Shown here piece by piece: positions 53,309 to 61,081 of a stretch of 64,000 nucleotides of DNA. Where the stretch lies: NCBI RefSeq assembly GCF_017114865.1, contig NZ_JADEYH010000021.1, positions 1-64,000 on the forward strand. Reading direction: 5' to 3'. Source of the DNA: Streptomyces verrucosisporus (lineage in GTDB: Bacteria > Actinomycetota > Actinomycetes > Streptomycetales > Streptomycetaceae). The translations under genes were made by a program, and so were the position numbers. The notes under the pieces were generated by a model that was not told where the DNA came from, ran no database searches, and saw only the letters and a list, made by a program, of their open reading frames with translations. Every line of letters starts with the position of its first letter. Position 1 is the first letter of the stretch.

Positions 53309-54868
53309 GTGCCACGTGGTGACGGACGACTCAACCACGACCTGCTCCCCGGAGAGAAGGGCCCCCAGGACGCCTGCGGCGTCTTCGGAGTCTGGGCCCC
53401 GGGGGAAGAGGTCGCCAAGCTCACCTATTTCGGGCTGTACGCGCTGCAGCACCGGGGACAGGAGTCCGCGGGCATCGCGGTGAGCAACGGCTCCCAGATC
53501 CTCGTCTTCAAGGACATGGGCCTGGTCTCCCAGGTCTTCGACGAAACCTCCCTCGGCTCCCTGAGGGGCCACATCGCGGTCGGCCACGCGCGTTACTCCA
53601 CCACCGGCGCATCGGTGTGGGAGAACGCCCAGCCCACCTTCCGGGCCACCGCCCAGGGCTCGATCGCGCTGGGCCACAACGGCAACCTGGTCAATACCGC
53701 CGAGCTGGCCGAGATGGTCGCCGCGCTGCCCAGCACGGGCGGCCGGGCCACCCAGGTCGCCGCCACCAACGACACCGACCTGGTCACCGCCCTGCTGGCG
53801 GGCCAGGTGGACGAGGACGGCAAGCCGCTCACCGTCGAGCAGGCCGCCCCCGCGGTCCTGCCGAAGGTCAAGGGCGCGTTCAGCCTGGTCTTCATGGACG
53901 AGCACACCCTCTACGCCGCCCGCGACCCGCAGGGCATACGCCCGCTGGTGCTCGGCCGGCTGGAGCGCGGCTGGGTGGTGGCCTCCGAGACCGCGGCCCT
54001 GGACATCGTCGGCGCCTCCTTCATCAGGGAGATCGAGCCCGGCGAGATGGTCGCCATCGACGAGGACGGGCTGCGCACCCAGCACTTCGCGGAAGCGAAG
54101 CCGAAGGGCTGCGTCTTCGAGTACGTCTACCTCGCGCGCCCCGACACCGACATCGCGGGCCGCAACGTCTACCTCTCCCGCGTGGAGATGGGCCGCCGGC
54201 TGGCCGCCGAGGCTCCGGCCGACGCGGACCTTGTCATAGCGACCCCGGAATCCGGCACCCCGGCCGCGGTCGGCTACGCCGAGGCCAGCGGCATCCCGTA
54301 CGGCAGCGGTCTGGTCAAGAACTCCTACGTGGGCCGGACGTTCATCCAGCCCTCGCAGACCATCCGCCAGCTCGGCATCCGCCTCAAGCTCAACCCCCTC
54401 AAGGAGGTCATCCGCGGCAAGCGCCTGGTGGTCGTCGACGACTCGATCGTCCGCGGCAACACCCAGCGCGCCCTGGTGCGGATGCTGCGCGAGGCGGGCG
54501 CGGCCGAGGTGCACGTGCGGATCAGCTCGCCGCCCATCAAGTGGCCGTGCTTCTTCGGCATCGACTTCGCCACCCGCGCCGAGCTGATCGCCAACGGCCT
54601 GTCGGTCGAGGAGATCGGCACCTCGCTGGGGGCCGACTCCCTGGCGTACATCTCGCTGGAGGGCATGGTCGAGGCGACCACCATCGCCAAGCCGAACCTG
54701 TGCCGGGCCTGCTTCGACGGCGAGTACCCGATGGAGCTGCCGGACCCCGGGCTGCTGGGCAAGCACCTGCTGGAGTCCGAGACCGCCGAGACCGTCGGCG
54801 CCGACCCCGACGGGGTGCGGAGCATGCTCGCGGGCCCCGGCGCGGCCGACGCGCTGCGCAGGCCCTGA
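53309..54868 (+). CDS. purF: amidophosphoribosyltransferase
   Basis: The 519-residue enzyme makes phosphoribosylamine, the committed step of purine synthesis. After a propeptide-like N-terminus the Ntn nucleophile Cys is in DACGVFGVWA, followed by QHRGQESAG. The PRPP-binding motif VVVDDSIVRGNT is present, as are Cys residues in KGCVFEY, SPPIKWPCFFGID and LCRACFDGEYP that fit an Fe-S-cluster type. The transcript seems leaderless. purM follows after 91 bp. Confidence 0.96.
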   Translation: MPRGDGRLNHDLLPGEKGPQDACGVFGVWAPGEEVAKLTYFGLYALQHRGQESAGIAVSNGSQILVFKDMGLVSQVFDETSLGSLRGHIAVGHARYSTTGASVWENAQPTFRATAQGSIALGHNGNLVNTAELAEMVAALPSTGGRATQVAATNDTDLVTALLAGQVDEDGKPLTVEQAAPAVLPKVKGAFSLVFMDEHTLYAARDPQGIRPLVLGRLERGWVVASETAALDIVGASFIREIEPGEMVAIDEDGLRTQHFAEAKPKGCVFEYVYLARPDTDIAGRNVYLSRVEMGRRLAAEAPADADLVIATPESGTPAAVGYAEASGIPYGSGLVKNSYVGRTFIQPSQTIRQLGIRLKLNPLKEVIRGKRLVVVDDSIVRGNTQRALVRMLREAGAAEVHVRISSPPIKWPCFFGIDFATRAELIANGLSVEEIGTSLGADSLAYISLEGMVEATTIAKPNLCRACFDGEYPMELPDPGLLGKHLLESETAETVGADPDGVRSMLAGPGAADALRRP

Positions 54869-54959
54869 TCCCGTCGGCTCGCCGGCGGCCGTCCGGCGAG
54901 CCGGCAGCCGCCGACCGTCCGGTGAGCCACCGGGCCACCGTCCGTCCCAGAGGAAGACC

Positions 54960-56045
54960 ATGACCTCCACCAACCCGACCCCGGCCGGCCAGGGCGCGAG
55001 CTACGCCGCCGCCGGAGTGGACATCGAGGCGGGCGACCGCGCCGTCACGCTGATGAAGGAGTGGGTGGGCAAGGCCCGCCGGCCCGAGAGCATCGGTGCG
55101 CTCGGCGGCTTCGCGGGCCTGTTCGACGCGTCCGCGCTGAAGGGCTACCGGCGCCCGCTGCTGGCCTCGGCCACCGACGGCGTGGGCACCAAGGTCGCCG
55201 TCGCGCAGAAGATGGGCGTCCACGACACCATCGGCCACGACCTGGTGGCGATGGTCGTGGACGACCTGGTGGTCTGCGGCGCCGAGCCGCTGTTCATGAC
55301 CGACTACATCAGCGTGGGCAAGGTCGTCCCCGAGCGGGTCGCCTCCATCGTCAAGGGCATCGCCGAGGGCTGCGTCCTGGCGGGCTGCGCCCTGGTCGGC
55401 GGCGAGACGGCCGAGCACCCCGGGCTGATGGGCCCGGAGGAGTACGACGTGGCGGGCGCGGGCACGGGCGTCGTGGAGGCCGACGAGATCCTGGGCGCGG
55501 ACCGCATCCGCCCGGGCGACGCGGTCGTCGCGATGGGCGCCTCCGGTCTTCACTCCAACGGGTACTCGCTGGTGCGGCATGTGTTCTTCGACCGCGCCGG
55601 CTGGTCGCCGGACCGCCACGTCGAGGACTTCGGCCGCACGCTGGGCGAGGAGCTGCTGGAGCCCACCAAGATCTACTCGCTGGACTGCCTGGCGCTGACG
55701 AGGGCCACCGAGGTGCACGCCTTCTCGCACATCACCGGGGGCGGACTGGCCGGCAACCTCGCGCGTGTCGTGCCCGACGGACTGCACGCCACGGTGGACC
55801 GCTCCACCTGGAGCCCGGCCCCGGTCTTCCGGACGGTCGGCGAGCTGGGCGGGGTCGAGCGCGCGGAGCTGGAGAAGACCCTCAACATGGGCGTCGGCAT
55901 GGTCGCCGTCGTCCCGCAGGAGTCGGTCGGCGCGACGCTGTCCCTGCTGCGCGAGCGCGGTGTGGACGCCTGGGTCGCCGGCGAGGTCGCCGAACGCGGC
56001 GACCGCGGCGAGGCCGTCGCCCTCACCGGGGACTACGCGGCCTGA
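54960..56045 (+). CDS. purM: AIR synthetase
   Basis: The 361-residue enzyme cyclises FGAM to aminoimidazole ribonucleotide. Motifs: YAAAGVDIEAGDRAVTLMKE, LASATDGVGTKVAVAQ, DLVAMVVDDLVVCGAEPLF, GETAEHPGLM and HITGGGLAGNLARVVP. The start has GAGGA upstream. It ends at a strong bidirectional hairpin. Confidence 0.97.
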   Translation: MTSTNPTPAGQGASYAAAGVDIEAGDRAVTLMKEWVGKARRPESIGALGGFAGLFDASALKGYRRPLLASATDGVGTKVAVAQKMGVHDTIGHDLVAMVVDDLVVCGAEPLFMTDYISVGKVVPERVASIVKGIAEGCVLAGCALVGGETAEHPGLMGPEEYDVAGAGTGVVEADEILGADRIRPGDAVVAMGASGLHSNGYSLVRHVFFDRAGWSPDRHVEDFGRTLGEELLEPTKIYSLDCLALTRATEVHAFSHITGGGLAGNLARVVPDGLHATVDRSTWSPAPVFRTVGELGGVERAELEKTLNMGVGMVAVVPQESVGATLSLLRERGVDAWVAGEVAERGDRGEAVALTGDYAA

Positions 56046-56075
56046 GCGGCGGGCGCGGGCGCGGACAGGACCAAA

Positions 56076-56103
56076 ACCCGGTCCGGCGGTGGCCGGACCG
56101 GGT
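56076..56103. terminator. bidirectional hairpin between purM and DUF3073 gene
   Basis: Perfect 12-bp stem (56076-56087, 56092-56103) with a GGTG loop, preceded by AAAA on the plus strand. It lies between convergent genes. Confidence 0.82.
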
Positions 56104-56153
56104 GATGACCGCTATCGGTATGAGACCGCTTTGTTCAGTGGACGACGACGTCC

Positions 56154-56432
56154 TCAGGCTCGGCGTCGGTGGTTCGACGGTGAGGAGGACCCGCGGGAGT
56201 CGACCGGATGGTCGTCGCCCTCCGCGTCCTCGTCATCGTCGTTGTACAGATCCGCGTACCGTGCGTACGGGTCGTCCAGCTCATCGTCCTCGAACCGCTC
56301 GCCGTTCGGCGGCTGACTCGATGTCGATGCGCCCAGCTCCTCGGCCAGGCGTGCGAGATCAGTCCCACCGCTGTTGTACTTCAGCTGGCGGGCGACCTTC
56401 GTCTGCTTGGCCTTGGCCCGGCCGCGCCCCAT
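56154..56432 (-). CDS. DUF3073 family protein
   Basis: The 92-residue protein begins MGRGRAKAKQTKVARQLKYN, the invariant DUF3073 start, and continues with SSQPPNGERFEDDE and an acidic Asp-rich tail ending in RRR. The basic head and acid tail suggest a nucleic-acid or ribosome-associated protein, but no function is known. It is usually downstream of purM in actinobacteria, as here in convergent orientation. Confidence 0.88.
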   Translation of the reverse strand: MGRGRAKAKQTKVARQLKYNSGGTDLARLAEELGASTSSQPPNGERFEDDELDDPYARYADLYNDDDEDAEGDDHPVDSRGSSSPSNHRRRA

Positions 56433-56634
56433 GGCTCGACCCCCTCAACGACGGGGCTCAACGGCCCCAGAGTCTTGACACGCGTTCACGATGCGGAGCG
56501 GACTCTCGATTCGATCGAGAGACCGTCCGTGGAGCTTCAACGGTACCTGCTTCCGTGGCCGTACGGTACGCCGCCCGCACGACACGGCCGGTGCCCGCCC
56601 TGCCTGGTGACCATTTCCTCGCTGGTCAGTGACG

Positions 56635-56640
56635 ATTTTA
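56635..56640 (-). promoter_or_regulatory. candidate -10 box upstream of DUF3073 gene
   Basis: TAAAAT on the minus strand is an unusually good -10 for this genome and would give a leader of about 200 bases for DUF3073. No clear -35 is seen. Nothing else of note lies in the 367-bp gap 56433-56799. Confidence 0.4.
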
Positions 56641-56799
56641 CCTTCTGTCCGTCCGGTCACCCGCCCAGGGGTGGTGAGGGATTTCTCCCCCGCCGATCGT
56701 TACTACCGGTCACTCCTTGATGGGCGCTGGGTCAGGGTGTCCGGGTCGGCCCGGCGGGCGGAGCCGCCGGGCCGGAAACGCCGGGCCGGAGCGGCCGGC

Positions 56800-57972
56800 T
56801 CAGCTCGCGGCGCCGGCCTTGCGGGCCTCGGCCATCCGCTGCTCGGCGATGCGGTCGGCCGCCACCGCCGGCGGCACGCCGTCGGCGGCGGCGCGCTCGA
56901 AGATCGCCAGCGTGGTTCCGTGGATCTTCTCGGCCTTTGCCTTCGCGCGCGCGAAGTCGAAGCCGTGGAGCTCGTCCGCGACCTGGATCACGCCGCCGGA
57001 GTTCACCACGTAGTCGGGCGCGTAGAGGATGCCCCGGTCGGCGAGGTCCTTCTCGACGCCCGGGTGGGCGAGCTGGTTGTTGGCCGCGCCGCAGACCACC
57101 TTCGCGGTCAGCACGGGGACGGTCTCGTCGTTCAGGGCCCCGCCGAGCGCGCAGGGCGCGTACACGTCCAGGCCCTCGGTGCGGATCAGCGCGTCGGTGT
57201 CGGCGACCGCCACCACCTCCGGGTGCGCGGCCGTGATCTGCTCGACCGCCTCGGGGCGCACGTCCGTGACCAGGACCTCGGCGCCCTCCTCGAGCAGGTG
57301 GCCCACCAGGTGGCGGCCGACCTTGCCGATGCCCGCGACGCCGACCTTCCGGCCGCGCAGCGAGGGGTCGCCCCACAGGTGCTTCGCGCTGGCGCGCATG
57401 CCCTGGTAGACGCCGAAGGCGGTGAGCACGGAGGAGTCGCCGGCGCCGCCGTTCTCGGGGGAGCGGCCGGTCACCCAGCGGGAGGCGCGCGAGACCACGT
57501 CCATGTCCTGGACGTAGGTGCCGACGTCGCAGGCGGTGACGTAGCGGCCGCCGAGGGAGTCGACGAAGCGGCCGTAGGCCTCCAGCAGGGCCTCGGTCTT
57601 GTGCTGGCCGGGGTCGCCGATGATCACGGCCTTGCCGCCGCCGTGGTCCAGCCCGGCGAGCGCGTTCTTGTACGACATGCCGCGGGCGAGGTTGAGGGCG
57701 TCCTTCACCGCGGCCTCCTCCGGGTTCTCCTCGGAGGCGTAGGCGTGGAAGCGGGTGCCGCCCAGAGCCGGGCCCAGGGCCGTGGAGTGGATGGCGATGA
57801 CCGCCTTCAGACCGGTCTCCCGGTCCTGGCAGAGGACGACCTGCTCATGACCGCCCTGCTCGGAGTGGAACAGGGTGTGCAGGACCGAACCGGTGTCGTG
57901 CTGCGCGCTCACGGCGCTCTCCGGTCCGTCTCGGTGTCCGCCGACGCCGACGGCGGGACGTACGTCAGTCAC
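56800..57972 (-). CDS. vdh: valine (branched-chain amino acid) dehydrogenase
   Basis: The GTG at 57972 has AGGAG eight bases upstream and gives 390 residues. The Glu/Leu/Phe/Val dehydrogenase motifs are clear: ALGPALGGTRFHAYASE, NLARGMSYKNALAGLDHGGG (catalytic Lys), DVGTYVQDMDVVSR and the NAD-binding GVAGIGKVGRHLVGHL. It deaminates valine and related amino acids to keto acids, feeding acyl-CoA precursors. The sequence is very like S. coelicolor Vdh as I recall it. A frame extending to 58059 is not conserved. Confidence 0.94.
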   Translation of the reverse strand: MTDVRPAVGVGGHRDGPESAVSAQHDTGSVLHTLFHSEQGGHEQVVLCQDRETGLKAVIAIHSTALGPALGGTRFHAYASEENPEEAAVKDALNLARGMSYKNALAGLDHGGGKAVIIGDPGQHKTEALLEAYGRFVDSLGGRYVTACDVGTYVQDMDVVSRASRWVTGRSPENGGAGDSSVLTAFGVYQGMRASAKHLWGDPSLRGRKVGVAGIGKVGRHLVGHLLEEGAEVLVTDVRPEAVEQITAAHPEVVAVADTDALIRTEGLDVYAPCALGGALNDETVPVLTAKVVCGAANNQLAHPGVEKDLADRGILYAPDYVVNSGGVIQVADELHGFDFARAKAKAEKIHGTTLAIFERAAADGVPPAVAADRIAEQRMAEARKAGAAS

Positions 57973-58175
57973 GGTGGTGACTCCTGTATGTCGCGGAAGG
58001 GTGCCCTTCCAGCATCCTCCCGCTTGTGGCGGCGGGATGCGGGGCGGGCCGGTTGGCATGAGGGTACGGCCTGACGGGCCCCGGGAGTACGGGTGTGCAG
58101 TTGCGGTGCCACGATCAGGGTATTGAACTGCCGTTGTCCGCCCCCTCGGCCCGCTGCTCCGGGAGGAAGAAACCC

Positions 58176-59036
58176 TTGGCCCTCACTACTCCGGTGGTCG
58201 TCCCGTACGCCTCCTACCTGCGGGTCTACGAGCCGCTGGCCGCCTTCCCCGAGCCGGAGCGCTCCCACTGGGCCCGCTACGCCCGCCGCGGCGTCCTGCC
58301 CGGGGCGCAGGACGAGCTGCGCCGGTCGCTGGCGGACCTGCTGCCGGTGCCGCCCGTGGTGGTGCCGGTGCGCGAGAGCGCGGACGCCTTCGTTGCCGAG
58401 GTGGACGGGGTGCTGTGCGTCTGCCCCTGGCGGACCAGGCTGCGGGGCTGGCAGGCGCTGGCCGGGCTCGGCGACGAACTGCCGGCGCCGGTGCTGGACG
58501 CTGCGGTGCCGCCGGTGGTGCGGCGCGAGGCCGCGGCGGACTACGACCGCTGGCGGGAGCGGAACCCGGACGCCCGGCCGTGGATCCGCTCGGCCACCTG
58601 GCACGTCCCGGTGCGCTGGTTCGTGCTCTTCGCGGACGAGGAGCGCGAGTACGGCAAGGCGGCGGACGCCGCCGGCGACGGCGCGGGAGAGGGGGCCGTC
58701 CTGCGCTACCGCACCCCGATGGTGCAGGCGCGGCGGCGGGTGGCGCGTGCGCTGAAGGTGCTGCGCGAGGAGCTTGAGGACAGCCCGCTGATCGACGGGC
58801 TGGTGGACGTGGGGAGATGGCTGGAGGAGTTCCACCCGCGTTCGATGGTCGAACTGGACTACGGCGGACTGGTGTATACCCTCCCGGAGGAGCAGCTCGC
58901 CTCGGACCACTCCGCGGCCGACACCGCGGAGGGGCTGGCGGCGCTGCGGGAGGGCGACGGCGAGCGCGCGAGCGCCGTCTACGAGCGGCTGACCGAGCGC
59001 TGGCGGGCGGTACGGCACCGCGGGATGGCCAGCTGA
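58176..59036 (+). CDS. conserved actinobacterial protein, unknown function
   Basis: A TTG at 58176 with GGAGGAAG upstream gives 286 residues starting MALTTPVVVPYASYLRVYEP. It has no membrane segment or known motif; WHVPVRWFVLFADEEREY and DYGGLVYTLPEEQLASDHSA are distinctive. A helical arginine-rich segment (VQARRRVARALKVLREELED) lies near residue 200. It sits between vdh and bldC in Streptomyces genomes; function unknown. Confidence 0.8.
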   Translation: MALTTPVVVPYASYLRVYEPLAAFPEPERSHWARYARRGVLPGAQDELRRSLADLLPVPPVVVPVRESADAFVAEVDGVLCVCPWRTRLRGWQALAGLGDELPAPVLDAAVPPVVRREAAADYDRWRERNPDARPWIRSATWHVPVRWFVLFADEEREYGKAADAAGDGAGEGAVLRYRTPMVQARRRVARALKVLREELEDSPLIDGLVDVGRWLEEFHPRSMVELDYGGLVYTLPEEQLASDHSAADTAEGLAALREGDGERASAVYERLTERWRAVRHRGMAS

Positions 59037-59090
59037 GGCGTCCCGCGCGGGCGGGACCGGTCACCGGCGGACGCCCCGTGCGCCGTGAAC

Positions 59091-59135
59091 CGGGCCCGTT
59101 CCGGCCCGTTCCGGCCCGTTCCGGCCCGTTCCGGT
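59091..59135. repeat. 10-bp tandem repeat
   Basis: Four copies of CCGGCCCGTT (the first with one change) and a partial fifth lie in register in the gap before bldC. One copy per helical turn puts all copies on one face of the DNA. Confidence 0.75.
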
Positions 59136-59569
59136 CCTTCGGGCCGAGGATGCCCCAAGGTGACCGACCGCACTTACCGGGGTCTTGCCCTGAAGGGCAT
59201 CTCTCATGCCAAAATAGGACAAGGAGTCTGGAGGGGGCTTCATCCGTCCAACTAAGGTCGGATCCATCGGTATTGCGATCCTTTCCAGGGGGCTGGAGAG
59301 GTCCGCTCACGTTGTAACCGATCGTCACGATGGTGTGACCGTCCGTTATGGCACGGTCCATCGGCTTCCGTTGAGGTTGGACACCTGAGAGGGCAATTCC
59401 GTCGGTTTGGCCGACGTGGCTGGACAGATGGTGTAGTTGTAGTGCCGAGGACAAGCCGTTCGTCCTATAACCGACTCGGCCCGCGTCCGCCATTTCGGGC
59501 AACGCGGGTCAAGGTGCAGAATTTAGAGGAAAGAACCGTGATGGTTCGGTTCTCCCGAGGAGGCCGCTC
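59136..59569. promoter_or_regulatory. long leader/promoter region of bldC
   Basis: This stretch of over 430 bp is less GC-rich than its flanks and has no gene. Several -10-like words occur (TAGTTG and TAGTGC near 59435-59445, TATAAC near 59467, CAGAAT near 59517) but none has a clear -35. Its length agrees with complex control of a developmental gene. Confidence 0.4.
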
Positions 59570-59776
59570 ATGACCGCTCGCACCCCTGATGCCGAGCCGC
59601 TGCTGACCCCGGCTGAGGTCGCCACCATGTTCCGTGTGGACCCGAAGACGGTCACGCGCTGGGCCAAGGCAGGCAAGCTCACGTCCATCCGCACGCTCGG
59701 AGGGCACCGCCGCTACCGCGAGGCGGAGGTGCGCGCCCTGCTCGCGGGCATCCCGCAGCAGCGCAGCGAGGGCTGA
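59570..59776 (+). CDS. bldC: BldC, MerR-like developmental regulator
   Basis: The 68-residue protein is little more than one MerR-type winged helix: LLTPAEVATMFRVDPKTVTR, then WAKAGKLTSIRTLGGHRRYR. It matches BldC in length and sequence. BldC binds head-to-tail on direct repeats and holds back the onset of development in Streptomyces. GAGGAGG lies upstream of the ATG. Neighbours vdh and hrpA are as in S. coelicolor. Confidence 0.96.
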   Translation: MTARTPDAEPLLTPAEVATMFRVDPKTVTRWAKAGKLTSIRTLGGHRRYREAEVRALLAGIPQQRSEG

Positions 59777-59946
59777 ACAACCCCATGAATCGGGCGTGAC
59801 GGGGCCCCCACCCCGCTTCGCCGCCCGACTCGGCAACACCTTTCGGGTCGGTGTCCCCCACACGGCCTGAACGTCGATCGCGCTGGGCTCCGCCGGGCCC
59901 AGCGCGATCTTACGTACCCCCTCGCGCCCGCGCGCCGTGACGCGCA

Positions 59947-59992
59947 CGAAGGCCCCCCGGCCGGAGCTTCGGCTCCGGCCGGGGGGCCTTCG
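59947..59992 (+). terminator. 21-bp hairpin with TTCG loop after bldC
   Basis: Arms 59947-59967 and 59972-59992 pair perfectly and the loop is the very stable TTCG. It lies 170 bp past bldC and is the strongest terminator-like structure in the window. Confidence 0.85.
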
Positions 59993-60417
59993 CGTACGGC
60001 CAACCCGGCCTGTTCCGTGCCCGGTTCACCGCGCCGGCCGGAGGTGCAGGGGGTGCCGGGAGGTGCTCTGAGGCCTGTTCGAAGTCCTCGGGGGAGCCCC
60101 GTGTGGGGGGCGCGCGGAGGCACCGGGAGGGGCGCCCGGGTGCAGTGCAATGGCACATATTAAATTTACCCAATGTAGGAAGGGGTTAAATTCCTCCCTC
60201 TGATCAACCGATTCGGTGACTCCCGTCACATCGCACGGGTCTTGCACGTCCCAACTACCGTACGGTAATGGGAAATAAGCGTACGACGCCCCGCAATCGG
60301 ACCTCCGGTCGGGCGCCGGTGCGCCGCCGGGCCGCCTCCCGTGCGCCGCCGGGCCGCCGTCCGGCCGCGGGGCGGTGTCTCGGCGGTGCCGGGGGCGGAG
60401 GGCCTCTCAGACCCGGC
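59993..60417. other. intergenic region with AT-rich pocket and palindrome, no clear gene
   Basis: About 425 bp lie between the bldC terminator and the 3' end of the DUF6274 gene, which points toward it. An AT-rich pocket (60150-60200) holds an imperfect inverted repeat AATTTACCC / GGGTTAAATT, and TACCGTACGGTA (60256-60267) is a perfect 12-bp palindrome. This is promoter-like sequence with no recognised gene to drive; an sRNA or a short ORF starting at 60268 is possible. Confidence 0.4.
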
Positions 60418-60726
60418 TCAGGGCCCGCAGGGGCCCGGCCGGCCCTCCGCGGGCGCGGCGGGCGGCTCGGGGCCCTCCCCGGGCCGTACGGACCGCACAG
60501 GCCGTACGGACCGCACAGGCCGTACGGGCGGTTCCGGGTGCGGGACGGAGGGGGCGGCCGGGGGCTGCCCGCCGGGACGCTCGCCCGCGGGCTCCATCGC
60601 CAGCCGCTGCAACCGGTGGCAGACCGGGCAGTGCCGGGTGGCGTGGCCGTAACGCGTCGCGGCGGACAGATGGGCCCGTAGCAGGGCCCGTGTCTCGTGC
60701 CGCGGATACCTCGGAGTCGTCGGCAT
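60418..60726 (-). CDS. DUF6274-like small protein with CxxC
   Basis: The ATG at 60726 has GGAGG eight bases upstream and gives 102 residues. The conserved head is HETRALLRAHLSAATRYGHA, then HCPVCHRLQRLAMEP, where the CPVC pair could bind zinc with the flanking His. The tail is Pro/Val/Arg low-complexity and includes a repeat encoded by the 18-bp units at 60484. The family is small and uncharacterised. Confidence 0.65.
   Translation of the reverse strand: MPTTPRYPRHETRALLRAHLSAATRYGHATRHCPVCHRLQRLAMEPAGERPGGQPPAAPSVPHPEPPVRPVRSVRPVRSVRPGEGPEPPAAPAEGRPGPCGP
60484..60528. repeat. 18-bp tandem repeat in the DUF6274 gene
   Basis: CCGTACGGACCGCACAGG occurs twice in tandem (60484-60501, 60502-60519) with a partial third copy. 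On the minus strand it codes for repeated Val-Arg-Pro-Val-Arg-Ser, so length variation stays in frame. Confidence 0.75.
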
Positions 60727-60820
60727 CGCGCCCACCTCCCTCTAGCAGAGGTACCCGCGGCCTGAGGAGCCGTCAAGACGGCTTGCACGCCGGGGACGCC
60801 CAGGGGCGCGCAAAACGGTC

Positions 60821-60853
60821 AGTGGCCCGGATCCACGGGGGATCCGGGCCACT
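60821..60853 (-). terminator. hairpin terminator of tRNA-Asp
   Basis: AGTGGCCCGGATCC and its exact complement form a 14-bp stem with a 5-base loop, 5 bp past the tRNA 3' end. Confidence 0.8.
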
Positions 60854-60858
60854 CGATG

Positions 60859-60933
60859 CGGTCCTGACGGGATTTGAACCCGCGGCCTCCACCTTGACAG
60901 GGTGGCGAGCACTCCAAACTGCTCCACAGGACC
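60859..60933 (-). tRNA. tRNA-Asp (anticodon GTC)
   Basis: The 75 bases fold as a cloverleaf with acceptor GGTCCTG/CAGGACC, D-stem GAGC/GCTC, anticodon stem CCACC/GGTGG with loop CTGTCAA, and T-loop TTCAAAT. Discriminator G, as required for Asp. CCA is not encoded. Confidence 0.95.
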
Positions 60934-61081
60934 TGGAAGCCGCAGCGCCGGGCGCTGCCCGAGCTGCGAGAAGGACTCTACAGCAGCTCAGGGACACAAA
61001 GCGAACTCACTCTCAGTCCCGCTACCGCTACCGCTACCGCTACCGCTCCCTGCCGCGCCGCTGCCTGCCGCGCCGGCCCCG

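Noticed and set aside
56135..56368. Alternative minus-strand frame overlapping the DUF3073 gene
   Set aside because: The DUF3073 frame has the conserved family start and acidic tail; the other is out-of-frame shadow.
59091..59135. CRISPR-like array at the 10-bp repeats
   Set aside because: Units are contiguous without spacers and far too short; no cas genes are present in the window.
60268..60681. Plus-strand frame antisense to the DUF6274 gene
   Set aside because: Arg/Gly/Pro-rich shadow. The minus frame has a ribosome binding site and conserved CPVC and RLAMEP motifs. Kept only as a possible transcript start in the findings.
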